From: Butyrivibrio sp. CAG:318
Lineage (GTDB): Bacteria; Bacillota; Clostridia; Lachnospirales; Lachnospiraceae
Assembly: GCA_000431815.1 (NCBI GenBank)
Contig: FR889230.1
Coordinates: 1-59,180, forward strand
Direction: 5' to 3'
Length of the DNA: 59,180 nucleotides
The first letter of the stretch is position 1, and every line of letters starts with the position of its first letter. The notes below the pieces were generated by a model. The model was not told the origin of the DNA, did not search any database, and saw nothing but the letters and a program-made list of their open reading frames with translations. A program made the position numbers and the translations under genes. Of the stretch, positions 51,645 to 59,180 are shown piece after piece.

Positions 51645-52454
51645 TTATGCCTCAAGCACCGTACCAAGATTAATATCAACATCATCCGCAGCTTTGATTC
51701 CGTTATCTGCTGCATTGGCAAGTGCCGGCATGATCGGAAGTCTCGCAAGAACCGGCGTATTGATTTCCTCAGACAGTTCTTCTATCCCACTCTCGCCGAA
51801 TATCTTATGTCTGGCGTTACAGTCCGGGCACACAAAATAGCTGTAATTCTCAACCAGTCCGAGTACCTTGATATTCATCTGTTCTGCCATATTATATGCT
51901 TTCATGACAATCATACGCACAAGATCCTGCGGAGATGTTACAATCACAATTCCGTCCACAGGTATCGACTGATATATCGTAAGCGGTATATCCCCGGTTC
52001 CCGGAGGCATATCTATAAGGAGATAATCCAGATCTCCCCAATTCACTTCGCTCCAGAACTGCTTAATAACTCCGGCAAGCACCGGTCCTCTTAATATGAC
52101 TGTCGACTCTTCCGTCTCTAACAGAAGATTCATGGAAACTATCTTGATTCCTTCTTCGGAAACCGCAGGTTCCATTCCCATAGATGTTCCGTACATCTGT
52201 CCCTTAATTCCGAACATTTTCGGTATCGACGGTCCGGTCAGATCGGCATCCATTATGCCTACACGCTTTCCTTCCGCCACAAGCTTCCTGGCAATAAGCG
52301 ATGTCACGGTGGATTTGCCGACTCCGCCTTTACCGCTTACAATACCTATAACCTTGCCTATGTGGCTGTATTCATTCAATTTCTCCTTGGGAATAACATT
52401 ACAGCCACCCTTAGAAGAACATCCTTCACAATTTCCGTTGCATTCTGCTGCCAT
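51645..52454 (-). CDS. Mrp/NBP35-family iron-sulfur carrier ATPase
   Basis: This 269-residue P-loop protein has a Cys-rich N-terminus (C-x3-C-x2-C pattern, about 5-18), the deviant Walker A GKGGVGKST at 41-49 and a C-terminal CPDC pair for iron-sulfur cluster bridging. It delivers clusters to apoproteins. The ATG at 52454 with GGAGG upstream is preferred to the ATG at 52478. It is followed by the CPBP protease gene. Confidence 0.92.
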   Translation of the reverse strand: MAAECNGNCEGCSSKGGCNVIPKEKLNEYSHIGKVIGIVSGKGGVGKSTVTSLIARKLVAEGKRVGIMDADLTGPSIPKMFGIKGQMYGTSMGMEPAVSEEGIKIVSMNLLLETEESTVILRGPVLAGVIKQFWSEVNWGDLDYLLIDMPPGTGDIPLTIYQSIPVDGIVIVTSPQDLVRMIVMKAYNMAEQMNIKVLGLVENYSYFVCPDCNARHKIFGESGIEELSEEINTPVLARLPIMPALANAADNGIKAADDVDINLGTVLEA

Positions 52455-52530
52455 TCTGACATTACCTCCAAAAATCACTACATTACTTCCAATTATACCC
52501 CCAGCTTACCTATTGTGCAAGAACAAAACA

Positions 52531-53034
52531 TCACGTTAAAAATATATAATACACCAGCGCAAGCAGGATTATCACTATATCTATTATCATAGCTGCGACT
52601 TTGCCCGTGTCATGGTGTTTTTGACCATAGTCTAACGGCTCTGTATAACGTGTATTCCTTACATAATATGTATTATTTACAGGCGGTTTCACCTGTCTAT
52701 AGTGTTCTGCCGCTTTTTTCCTGATGCATGATAGTGGGTCATACCCATTCATCAGCGCATAATAGAACGAGTTCAGCCAGTTTATGTCTTCCATTGTGCA
52801 ATTCAGAACGTCAAATGCTCCCTCGTCATGTGCCATTTCGTTGCGCATATGGCGCAGCCGGCGCAGTGTATTAAATGTTTCATTCCAATTGTCCGTTCCG
52901 TATGCCGCTGCCCAATTATCCTTCATATCGTCTATGTAGGCTGTAACTCCTCCGCCTGACAGACCGTACATCTGTGCGCACAGCCGATCGAGTTTCTTAT
53001 ACGTCTCAAAAAAATCCACATTAATTCTGTTCAT
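52531..53034 (-). CDS. HEPN-like membrane-anchored protein
   Basis: This 167-residue protein has a helical N-terminal domain with the motif R64-N-E-M-A-H69 (LRHMRNEMAHD), the R-x4-H arrangement typical of HEPN domains, many of which are RNases. A linker of about 40 residues leads to one C-terminal membrane helix (about 146-166). No minimal nucleotidyltransferase partner is encoded beside it. The sequence fits an RNA-binding or RNA-cutting protein held at the membrane, but other HEPN-fold proteins are inactive, so this is tentative. Confidence 0.65.
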   Translation of the reverse strand: MNRINVDFFETYKKLDRLCAQMYGLSGGGVTAYIDDMKDNWAAAYGTDNWNETFNTLRRLRHMRNEMAHDEGAFDVLNCTMEDINWLNSFYYALMNGYDPLSCIRKKAAEHYRQVKPPVNNTYYVRNTRYTEPLDYGQKHHDTGKVAAMIIDIVIILLALVYYIFLT

Positions 53035-53063
53035 GATAATTCCTTATAACCGTAGTTTAATAA

Positions 53064-53098
53064 AGGCTGCCAATGCCCCGCGGTTTATGACAGCCTGA
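53064..53098 (-). terminator. Possible terminator after rubrerythrin
   Basis: AGGCTG and CAGCCT close a loop rich in G and C, followed by TTTATT on the minus strand. Weak. Confidence 0.45.
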
Positions 53099-53103
53099 AT
53101 GTT

Positions 53104-53646
53104 TTAGTAGTTTTCTTCGTGTACTTCAAAGTAACTCTGCGGATGATTGCATACCGGACACACATCCGGTGCTTTGGTTCCGACCACGATATGTCCGCAG
53201 TTGCGGCACTCCCATACTTTGACCTCACACTTTTCAAACACCTGTGCGGTCTCAATGTTTTTAAGGAGCGCACGGTATCTTTCCTCATGGTGCTTCTCAA
53301 TTTCTCCTACAGCACGGAATTTGGCTGCAAGTTCAGGGAATCCCTCTTTCTCCGCAGTCTGTGCAAATTCCTCGTACATATCGGTCCATTCATAATTCTC
53401 TCCGTCAGCGGCAGCCGCAAGATTAGTCTTGGTATCGCCTATTCCTGCAAGCTCTTTGAACCACATCTTGGCATGCTCCTTCTCATTGTCCGCTGTTTTA
53501 AGAAAGATGGATGCCATCTGCTCGTAGCCTTCTTTTTTCGCTACAGATGCAAAATATGTGTATTTGTTTCTCGCCTGCGACTCTCCGGCGAATGCCTCCT
53601 GTAAATTTTTCTCCGTCTGCGTTCCGCTGTATTTGTTAGATGCCAT
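53104..53646 (-). CDS. rbr: Rubrerythrin
   Basis: This 180-residue protein has the four-helix ferritin-like diiron domain (EAFAGESQARNKYTYFA and EKEHAKMWFKEL, then EIEKHHEERYR) and a C-terminal rubredoxin domain (CRNCGH and CPVCNHP). It reduces hydrogen peroxide in anaerobes. AGGAAA precedes the ATG. It is a single-gene unit. Confidence 0.95.
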   Translation of the reverse strand: MASNKYSGTQTEKNLQEAFAGESQARNKYTYFASVAKKEGYEQMASIFLKTADNEKEHAKMWFKELAGIGDTKTNLAAAADGENYEWTDMYEEFAQTAEKEGFPELAAKFRAVGEIEKHHEERYRALLKNIETAQVFEKCEVKVWECRNCGHIVVGTKAPDVCPVCNHPQSYFEVHEENY

Positions 53647-53724
53647 TTTGTTTTCCTCCCGAAAATCTATGATGACACTATTTTACCATATATTCCCGGT
53701 AAATTCTATTTTTTATAATCAAAT

Positions 53725-53774
53725 TAAAAACCGGCCTTTGCCGTCAGATTTTTGTTTCTGACTTTTAAGGCCGG
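53725..53774 (-). terminator. Terminator after the LTD surface protein gene
   Basis: CCGGCCTT pairs with AAGGCCGG and an inner GTCAG/CTGAC stem extends it. TTTTTAA follows on the minus strand. Confidence 0.85.
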
Positions 53775-53798
53775 AAGAAAACATAATATTATTATTTA

Positions 53799-55793
53799 TT
53801 ATACGTTCTTTTTACTGTGTCTTACAATAACCACGCTGCCTGTTGCTCCTGCAGCAGCGATGAGCAGAATTCCCAGCGCCGTAAAACTGTTGGTATCTCC
53901 CGTATCCGGAAATCCTGGTTTTCCGGTATCCGATGAGCCGGGCTTTTTATCATCCGGAAGTTCCGGCTTTTTGTCGTCCGGGTTATAATTGCATGAAAGA
54001 TATGAAATTGTCAGAACACCGGTATCTGTTCCATCCATGAAGTGGAACACCGGTCTGAGACCGTTGACCGTGTATTCAGGTCCGGCTATGGCAAATCCTT
54101 CGTTATTGCGGGTTACATCCATTTCCGCCGGAGGATTTACAAGAGTAACTGCCGGTTTGTCAGTTCCGTTAAACACAATCTGAGCCGAAATATTTCCATA
54201 TCCGTCATCTGCACCTACCCACAAAATACCTTCATAGGAATCATAGTCAAGAGCCATTGCACCGCCGATTCCCGGGTCAATCTCCGAGATTACTTCTGCG
54301 TTGCCGTCTTTGTTAAGAATAAATGCATATACATGTCCGTTTGCCTCGAGTGCTACGAAAAATACACCTGCTTCTGAATCCGGATAGTCCGATGCCCGGT
54401 AGAGCCCGTTCTTATTAGTATCATATAATTTACCTTCAAGTTCGTTATCCGGCACCCATTCAACGGCTTCAATTCCTGAATTTGCTGGAACATCAGGAAG
54501 CAGTCGCGTAATGTCCCACTCGCTTGATGCAACTACGGTCGGGCTGTTTTCCCATGGATTGAACTTAAGTATTACATTACAATTTACATTTTTGTTATTA
54601 TTGTCACGCTCAACTGCGGCATAAGCATTGCCTGCATCATCAACGGTAATTCCTTCCGCGTCCGGGTTGGATTCCTCCGGATTGGCTGCATCTGCCATAA
54701 ATGCAAGATTCTTACCGGCTTTCGTAAATCCCTCGGAATAATCCATTGTACCGTCTTTGTTAACGTCAAGCACCCAGAATGTGCCTTTCTTGTTATTAAT
54801 ACAATAGAGTTTTCCGTTATAGAAATCCAGTCCCGATGAATCTGACTGGAACATGCTTATTCCGTCATCATATGTTATGACTTTATCGCTGCCCGGCCAT
54901 GCAATCGCATTAGGATATGAAGGCTTATCCGGCTCTGTCATAACATTTCCGGTTCCTTTTGTGGAATTTGCCACATCCGTAAAAGCACCTGTTCCGTCCG
55001 GAATACGTGCATACACGCCTGCGGCATGTGTACTCCAGGAATATTTTTCCACGAGTCTGCCGGTTTCATCAAACAGATTGACTTCGTCCGGAGCGCCAAG
55101 TCCAAAATCAAAATTCACATACTGGTCGAACACATAATGGCCACCCGGCGCAAGGATTGTTCCCTGTGCAAGAGGCGTTGTTTTATTTGATGCAAGTCTT
55201 CCGGTATTATCATCTGTGATATACCATCCGCTTATATCAACCGGTTTTGTTCCTTTATTATAGATTTCAACCCAGTCCGTTGCGTCGCCATTGGATTCAA
55301 TTTCATTGATGACAATATCTTCCCTTGCTCCTGTATCCCGGCTGCTTTCGCGTACATTTATGGTTACATTGACATTTCCCGTGATTTTGGTAAGGCGGTA
55401 GATTCCTTCCACTCCCGTGTCAGATGCACCCTTAAGATTCTTATAATTCGCATCCGCCGTTACTGATTCAATTTCGTATCCGCTGTCAACATTAACCCTG
55501 AAATTAACCTGTCCGTTACCGGATACATCGATTTCCCCGTCCGAACGGGCTTCCGTCGTCTGTGCTCCTATGACATCCGGGTTTATTGTGTAGTCCCTAC
55601 CATAAAATACATCAACCGTGGTATGTCCATTTGTTATAAACGATACCTGATATGTCTCATTCTGAGTCACAATACCGTTTCCCTGATAAGTTCCCTGCTT
55701 AACATTCTCTGTTGCAAAAGCCGGCATGCCCTGACCCAGAACAAGAGTCAGCCCAAGCGCCAGCGCACCAATACATTTCCATTTTCTTTTCAT
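53799..55793 (-). CDS. Wall-anchored surface protein with LTD and propeller-like domains
   Basis: This 664-residue protein has a signal peptide (about 1-28), a beta domain, a lamin-tail domain (about 160-270, DIVINEIESNGDATDWVEIY) and a large beta-propeller-like region (about 300-600). That region contains the calcium-loop motif DVNKDGTMDYSE. A Pro/Asp/Lys-rich stalk follows, then FPDTG, a membrane helix and HSKKNV, a sortase signal. It may bind or hydrolyse a phosphate ester, as propeller relatives do, but no active site was identified. It is divergent from the pullulanase-like gene. Confidence 0.82.
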   Translation of the reverse strand: MKRKWKCIGALALGLTLVLGQGMPAFATENVKQGTYQGNGIVTQNETYQVSFITNGHTTVDVFYGRDYTINPDVIGAQTTEARSDGEIDVSGNGQVNFRVNVDSGYEIESVTADANYKNLKGASDTGVEGIYRLTKITGNVNVTINVRESSRDTGAREDIVINEIESNGDATDWVEIYNKGTKPVDISGWYITDDNTGRLASNKTTPLAQGTILAPGGHYVFDQYVNFDFGLGAPDEVNLFDETGRLVEKYSWSTHAAGVYARIPDGTGAFTDVANSTKGTGNVMTEPDKPSYPNAIAWPGSDKVITYDDGISMFQSDSSGLDFYNGKLYCINNKKGTFWVLDVNKDGTMDYSEGFTKAGKNLAFMADAANPEESNPDAEGITVDDAGNAYAAVERDNNNKNVNCNVILKFNPWENSPTVVASSEWDITRLLPDVPANSGIEAVEWVPDNELEGKLYDTNKNGLYRASDYPDSEAGVFFVALEANGHVYAFILNKDGNAEVISEIDPGIGGAMALDYDSYEGILWVGADDGYGNISAQIVFNGTDKPAVTLVNPPAEMDVTRNNEGFAIAGPEYTVNGLRPVFHFMDGTDTGVLTISYLSCNYNPDDKKPELPDDKKPGSSDTGKPGFPDTGDTNSFTALGILLIAAAGATGSVVIVRHSKKNV

Positions 55794-55839
55794 ATTATTT
55801 TCCTTTCAGATTATATTGTCATGTACGACTATACAGAAG

Positions 55840-55875
55840 GAATGTAAAAAGCAAATGCAGCAGAATGTAAAAGCA
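55840..55875. promoter_or_regulatory. Direct repeat in the divergent surface-protein promoter region
   Basis: GAATGTAAAAAGCA (55840-55853) and GAATGTAAAAGCA (55863-55875) repeat with a 23-base period, about 47 to 82 bases before the LTD gene start and next to its TATAAT. The 288-base gap between 55794 and 56081 holds no gene; an extended -10 (TGTTATAAT, 56022-56030) serves the plus-strand gene. Confidence 0.5.
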
Positions 55876-56081
55876 GGGGAAAATATATCTAAGCTCTTTT
55901 TCTTGCGGTCAGCACCAAACCAGTTGTTAATAACATTTCCCTGGCAGGTGAATACGTTTCCTTCTCCGTTCATCAATGCGTGCCATATTATACATTTTTT
56001 CTCGGCATTTGCATTTTCATATGTTATAATTTAACCAGGTTACAGCCGCGATATGCAGGCAAAAATTCAGGAGGACACAAT

Positions 56082-59000
56082 ATGAATAAACTTAAGCGAT
56101 TTATGGCAGCTTCCATGGCATCATTAATGGCCCTGGCATCAGCAGCCGTCTCAATTCCCGCAGCAACCGAAGATCCAGTGATTAATACAATCCGACAAGT
56201 AGATACCAGTTATACCGTGGCTTGTGAAGACACCGACAGTCAATATAATTATGACGGATTTCTGGGCTGCAAGTGTACCGAAGGTGCCTCAGAGTTCAGA
56301 GTATGGGCTCCGGTGGCTACCAATATAAAAGTCAATATCTATACCAAAGGAACGGATGATGAAGTAGGTGCCAGTAAAGTTGGCTCTTACGGTCTTGAAA
56401 AGATGCTTGTTAACGGTGAATGGAATGGTATATGGACTATAACACTTATCGGAAACTTTACAGATTATTATTATACATATACCATCACAACTTATAACAT
56501 AAAAAATTCTTACAAATCATACAATACTTATGAAACCCCTGATTTATATGCCGTGGCTGCAGGCAAGGACGGAAAGCGCAGTCTGATAACGGACCTTAAA
56601 GATACGGATCCGAACGGCTGGGATTCAGACAATCATGTTTATGTGCAGAATCCTGCCGAGTCCATCGCGTATGAACTTGATATCAAGGACTTTACCTCTG
56701 ATCCTTCATCCGGTATACCGAATGATCTTATGGGCAAATTCCTCTCCTTTACCAAATCAAGCACACTTAATGATAGTGCGGATATTTCGACATGCACTAA
56801 TTACCTTGCACGTCTTGGCGTTACAACTGCACAGATCAAGCCTTTTTACAGCAATATGGGATTCATGATGCCGGATAGCAGCTACTCAACGAATGAAAAT
56901 AATGCCCTTAAGACAGTCAGTGAATGCAAAAGTATGATTCAGGCACTTCATAAAGCCGGCCTTTCGGTTGTTATGGATATGGACATAACATCCGTTTCGG
57001 AAGATTTTCCGTTTCAGAAAACCGTACCTGATTATTATCTTAGAATAAAAACAAACGGTGATAAATCCAACGGCTCCGGCAATGGCAACGACTGCGCAAC
57101 CGAGCGTCTGATGTTCCGCCATTACATCATCAATACGCTTACCCAGTGGGTTAACGAATATCATGTGGACGGTTTTCATTTTGAGAACGGTGGTCTCATT
57201 GATAAAGAATTTTTAAATGAAATACGTGAAGAACTCAATAAAATATCGCCTGCCATCAGTATATCATGCGATACTGTACTTCCTTATCCGGACGATACGA
57301 CGATCTGCAACAACACCTGCCGCGGCACCAGACTCCGCCTTGTATCACTTGCCAATGCCAAGACCGCAGAAGAGGGAATTTCATTCTATAACAGCACATA
57401 CAGCAACAAGATCATGACTTACATAAACGGCGGCACAAATATGTCCAACGCTATTCAGACAGGCATTCTCGCTGACAAGGACAATAAGCTGACAAGTCCG
57501 GCCCAGTGCACGAACTACCTGCATGACAACAGCGGACTTTCTCTTTACGACCGCATTACCGATTCCCTCGGAATCGCACGCGGCACCAGGGACGATAACG
57601 CCATTGCACTAATCAAGCTTGCAGCTTCGATGGAATATACTTCAATGGGAAGCATCGTTATCCGTTCCGGTGATGAGATGGGTTACAGTTCCTCACAGTC
57701 ATCAGCCATCAACTGGAATAACCTTATAACATATTCCGACCTTCATGCCTACTACAGCAACCTGATACAGCTTAGAAAGACAATAAGCAAATTAACCTCG
57801 GGTTCAACATCAAGCTGCAGTGATTTTGTTTTCGACACAACCTCAACAGACCAGATAGCTTATGTCATCAATAATGGCGGAAACAATCAGTGGAATAAAA
57901 TTGCCGTTATGCACAACAATTCGGACAGTAACAAATGGATGACACTCCCGGCTACTTCAACCGACAAATGGGTAATCGTTGCCAACGACGAATCTGCAGG
58001 CTTTGAAACCCTCAAAATCGTTTCCGGCAATTCATTTTCCGTTCCTGCACATTCGTCCATTATAGCAGTAGACGCGGAGTCATATTGCAATACCGATGTT
58101 GTTCCCGATATGCACAATGTCATCATTAAATATGTGGACGAAGAATGCAATGAAATCAAAACCGCAGATGTCCTCCGCGGAAGAGCTTCATACAGTTACA
58201 ACTACACTTCAATCCCATCCGCTATCCAAAACTACACCTTGATCAGCATAGACGGTGAAACAAGCGGTGTGTACAATGACACCGAGAAGGTTATAACCTG
58301 CCACTATCAGAATGCGTTTTACGGCATCGAAGAAGGTGGCGTATATTGTTCATCCGTCCGCTTCAAAGTCCTCAACCCGGATGATGTAATCTCCGTAGAC
58401 TATGGTGACGGAATAACTGCCACTTACTTAACCTGCGACAAAGACGGTTACTATACGGTCACACCTCTTGTCTCCAAAGAACCGATTGAAATCTCCGTAC
58501 TTTACAAGGACAACTCTTACGCAAGCGTACATATCATCGTAAACGATGACCACACACCGGCCGCTGATGACGATGACTGCACAACACCTATACATTGCTC
58601 AGTCTGCGGCGAAATCCTGACACCTGCCAAAAAGCACGTTATGTCTGACTGGAAAATAGCAGCAGACGGTTCGCACACACGCCACTGCACCAACCCAGGC
58701 TGCTCTTACAGCGAGTCCATCAGCCACAGCCTCACCCACGTTGCAGCCAAAGCCGCTACGACCAAATCGGAGGGCAACATCAAATACTGGCACTGCAGCA
58801 TCTGTGACAAATATTTCTCAGACGCAAATGCCGCAAATGAAATAACCGCTGCCCAGACGATCACAGCGCGTCTTCAGGATGATGACGACAACAAGCCATC
58901 CGGCGACAAACCAGGTCAGGATAAGCCATCCACGGATAAGCCGTCCACAGACAAACCGGGTCAGGATAAGCCGTCCACGGATAAGCCGTCCACAGATAAG

Positions 59001-59126
59001 CCGTCCACGGATGTTCCGCCTGCTACCGGCTGCCATACCGATATCGCATTACTCGTTGTAATGCTTATGGTATCCGCTCTCGCAGTTACTGCTGCCGGAA
59101 CCGTATGCAGAAAGAGAAGAGCTTAA
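56082..59126 (+). CDS. Wall-anchored pullulanase-like protein with degenerate active site
   Basis: This 1014-residue protein has a signal peptide (about 1-30), a CBM48-like domain, and a GH13 type-I-pullulanase-like barrel (about 190-620), shown by DFTSDPSSGI, VVMD, KTVPDYYLR and VDGFHF. The catalytic positions are changed: region I NH reads T303-S304; region II has H366 for Arg and E368 for the nucleophile Asp; region III has D397 for Glu; region IV is shifted (H481-D482, S484 in the expected place). A MucBP-like domain, Cys-pair repeats, a DKPSTDKP stalk and PPATG plus a membrane helix follow. It is probably a glucan-binding pseudoenzyme. AGGAGG precedes the ATG at 56082. Confidence 0.85.
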   Translation: MNKLKRFMAASMASLMALASAAVSIPAATEDPVINTIRQVDTSYTVACEDTDSQYNYDGFLGCKCTEGASEFRVWAPVATNIKVNIYTKGTDDEVGASKVGSYGLEKMLVNGEWNGIWTITLIGNFTDYYYTYTITTYNIKNSYKSYNTYETPDLYAVAAGKDGKRSLITDLKDTDPNGWDSDNHVYVQNPAESIAYELDIKDFTSDPSSGIPNDLMGKFLSFTKSSTLNDSADISTCTNYLARLGVTTAQIKPFYSNMGFMMPDSSYSTNENNALKTVSECKSMIQALHKAGLSVVMDMDITSVSEDFPFQKTVPDYYLRIKTNGDKSNGSGNGNDCATERLMFRHYIINTLTQWVNEYHVDGFHFENGGLIDKEFLNEIREELNKISPAISISCDTVLPYPDDTTICNNTCRGTRLRLVSLANAKTAEEGISFYNSTYSNKIMTYINGGTNMSNAIQTGILADKDNKLTSPAQCTNYLHDNSGLSLYDRITDSLGIARGTRDDNAIALIKLAASMEYTSMGSIVIRSGDEMGYSSSQSSAINWNNLITYSDLHAYYSNLIQLRKTISKLTSGSTSSCSDFVFDTTSTDQIAYVINNGGNNQWNKIAVMHNNSDSNKWMTLPATSTDKWVIVANDESAGFETLKIVSGNSFSVPAHSSIIAVDAESYCNTDVVPDMHNVIIKYVDEECNEIKTADVLRGRASYSYNYTSIPSAIQNYTLISIDGETSGVYNDTEKVITCHYQNAFYGIEEGGVYCSSVRFKVLNPDDVISVDYGDGITATYLTCDKDGYYTVTPLVSKEPIEISVLYKDNSYASVHIIVNDDHTPAADDDDCTTPIHCSVCGEILTPAKKHVMSDWKIAADGSHTRHCTNPGCSYSESISHSLTHVAAKAATTKSEGNIKYWHCSICDKYFSDANAANEITAAQTITARLQDDDDNKPSGDKPGQDKPSTDKPSTDKPGQDKPSTDKPSTDKPSTDVPPATGCHTDIALLVVMLMVSALAVTAAGTVCRKRRA
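58905..59012. repeat. Proline/Asp/Lys stalk repeats
   Basis: Short near-identical units code for DKPSTDKP and DKPGQ repeats that space the protein body from the wall anchor. Confidence 0.8.
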
Positions 59127-59162
59127 GCAGAAATAAAAATGTAAATAAAAGGGGTATTATAT

Positions 59163-59180
59163 ATGAAAAACCGTCAGGCG
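59163..59180 (+). CDS. Start of a further gene (cut by the window end)
   Basis: ATG at 59163 is preceded by AAAAGGGG and begins MKNRQA. Too little is visible to say more. Confidence 0.5.

Noticed and set aside
51507..52094. 195-codon plus-strand frame across the CPBP and Mrp genes
   Set aside because: It spans two real genes on the other strand and their gap, with no start signals.
52531..53034. HEPN-MNT toxin-antitoxin pair
   Set aside because: No nucleotidyltransferase gene adjoins it; neighbours are Mrp and rubrerythrin.
53799..55793. Cellulosome dockerin in the LTD protein because of the DVNKDGTMD loop
   Set aside because: Only one such calcium loop is present and it lies inside the propeller-like region, whereas dockerins have two at one end.
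58905..59012. CRISPR-like repeats
   Set aside because: The units are in frame, code for a Pro/Asp/Lys stalk and have no spacers.

Overview
The window looks like a chromosomal segment of an anaerobic, spore-forming Clostridia, most likely a Lachnospiraceae. The reasons are the spoIIAA-spoIIAB-sigF operon, sigH, pyruvate formate-lyase with its activase, rubrerythrin, FeoA/FeoB iron uptake, DUF3793, DUF5685 and DUF6110 proteins, strong AGGAGG ribosome sites and moderate GC. No phage, insertion sequence, CRISPR array or rRNA was found. Most genes lie on the minus strand.

Layout. 0-6.6 kb: sporulation sigma-F operon; folC with a coupled 47-residue ORF and a TPR/zinc-ribbon membrane protein; a zinc-ribbon, DUF5685 and DnaJ-like operon. 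6.8-8.3 kb: a lone GH43 glycosidase, followed by a gene-free stretch holding a 181-bp imperfect palindrome. 8.7-11.4 kb: ArsR repressor, separate HMA metal chaperone and CPC-type P1B ATPase. 11.4-18.9 kb: LysR regulator, a repeat-rich DUF4234 protein, gltX, a TetM-like GTPase fused to a YacP/Rae1-like NYN nuclease, and an FGGY sugar kinase. 19-30.5 kb: an iron and metal island with DUF3793-flavodoxin, a second P1B ATPase (SCALK motif) with DUF6110, a mini-Fur with an ABC exporter, feoA-feoA-feoB and a DtxR-family regulator. Matching TTAG-N6-CTAA palindromes overlap the promoters of two of these units. 30.5-40.5 kb: pflA/pflB, PadR-DUF1700-DUF4097, LysR, MATE, asd and a NodB-like lipoprotein. 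40.5-45.5 kb: tRNA-Thr, then the conserved ispF-cysE-cysS-mrnC-rlmB-sigH cluster, then tRNA-Met and tRNA-Val. 45.5-53.7 kb: an unusual ABC system, PAP2 protein, glycosyltransferase, CPBP protease, Mrp ATPase, a HEPN-like membrane protein and rubrerythrin. 53.8-59.2 kb: two divergent wall-anchored surface proteins and the start of one more gene.

Two themes stand out. First, the B. subtilis cluster ispF-gltX-cysE-cysS-mrnC-rlmB-yacP-sigH is present here without gltX and yacP. Those two functions instead sit side by side near 13-17 kb, with the YacP/Rae1-type domain fused to a ribosomal-protection-type GTPase, which suggests a one-polypeptide ribosome-clearing and mRNA-cleaving factor. Second, several proteins keep their family fold but have lost catalytic residues: a wall-anchored pullulanase-like protein (56-59 kb), a NodB-like lipoprotein (39-40 kb) and an ABC ATPase with Walker A Lys to Arg (48 kb). 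These look like binding or regulatory derivatives.

All functional calls come from reading translated sequence and motif positions by eye; no database search was possible.
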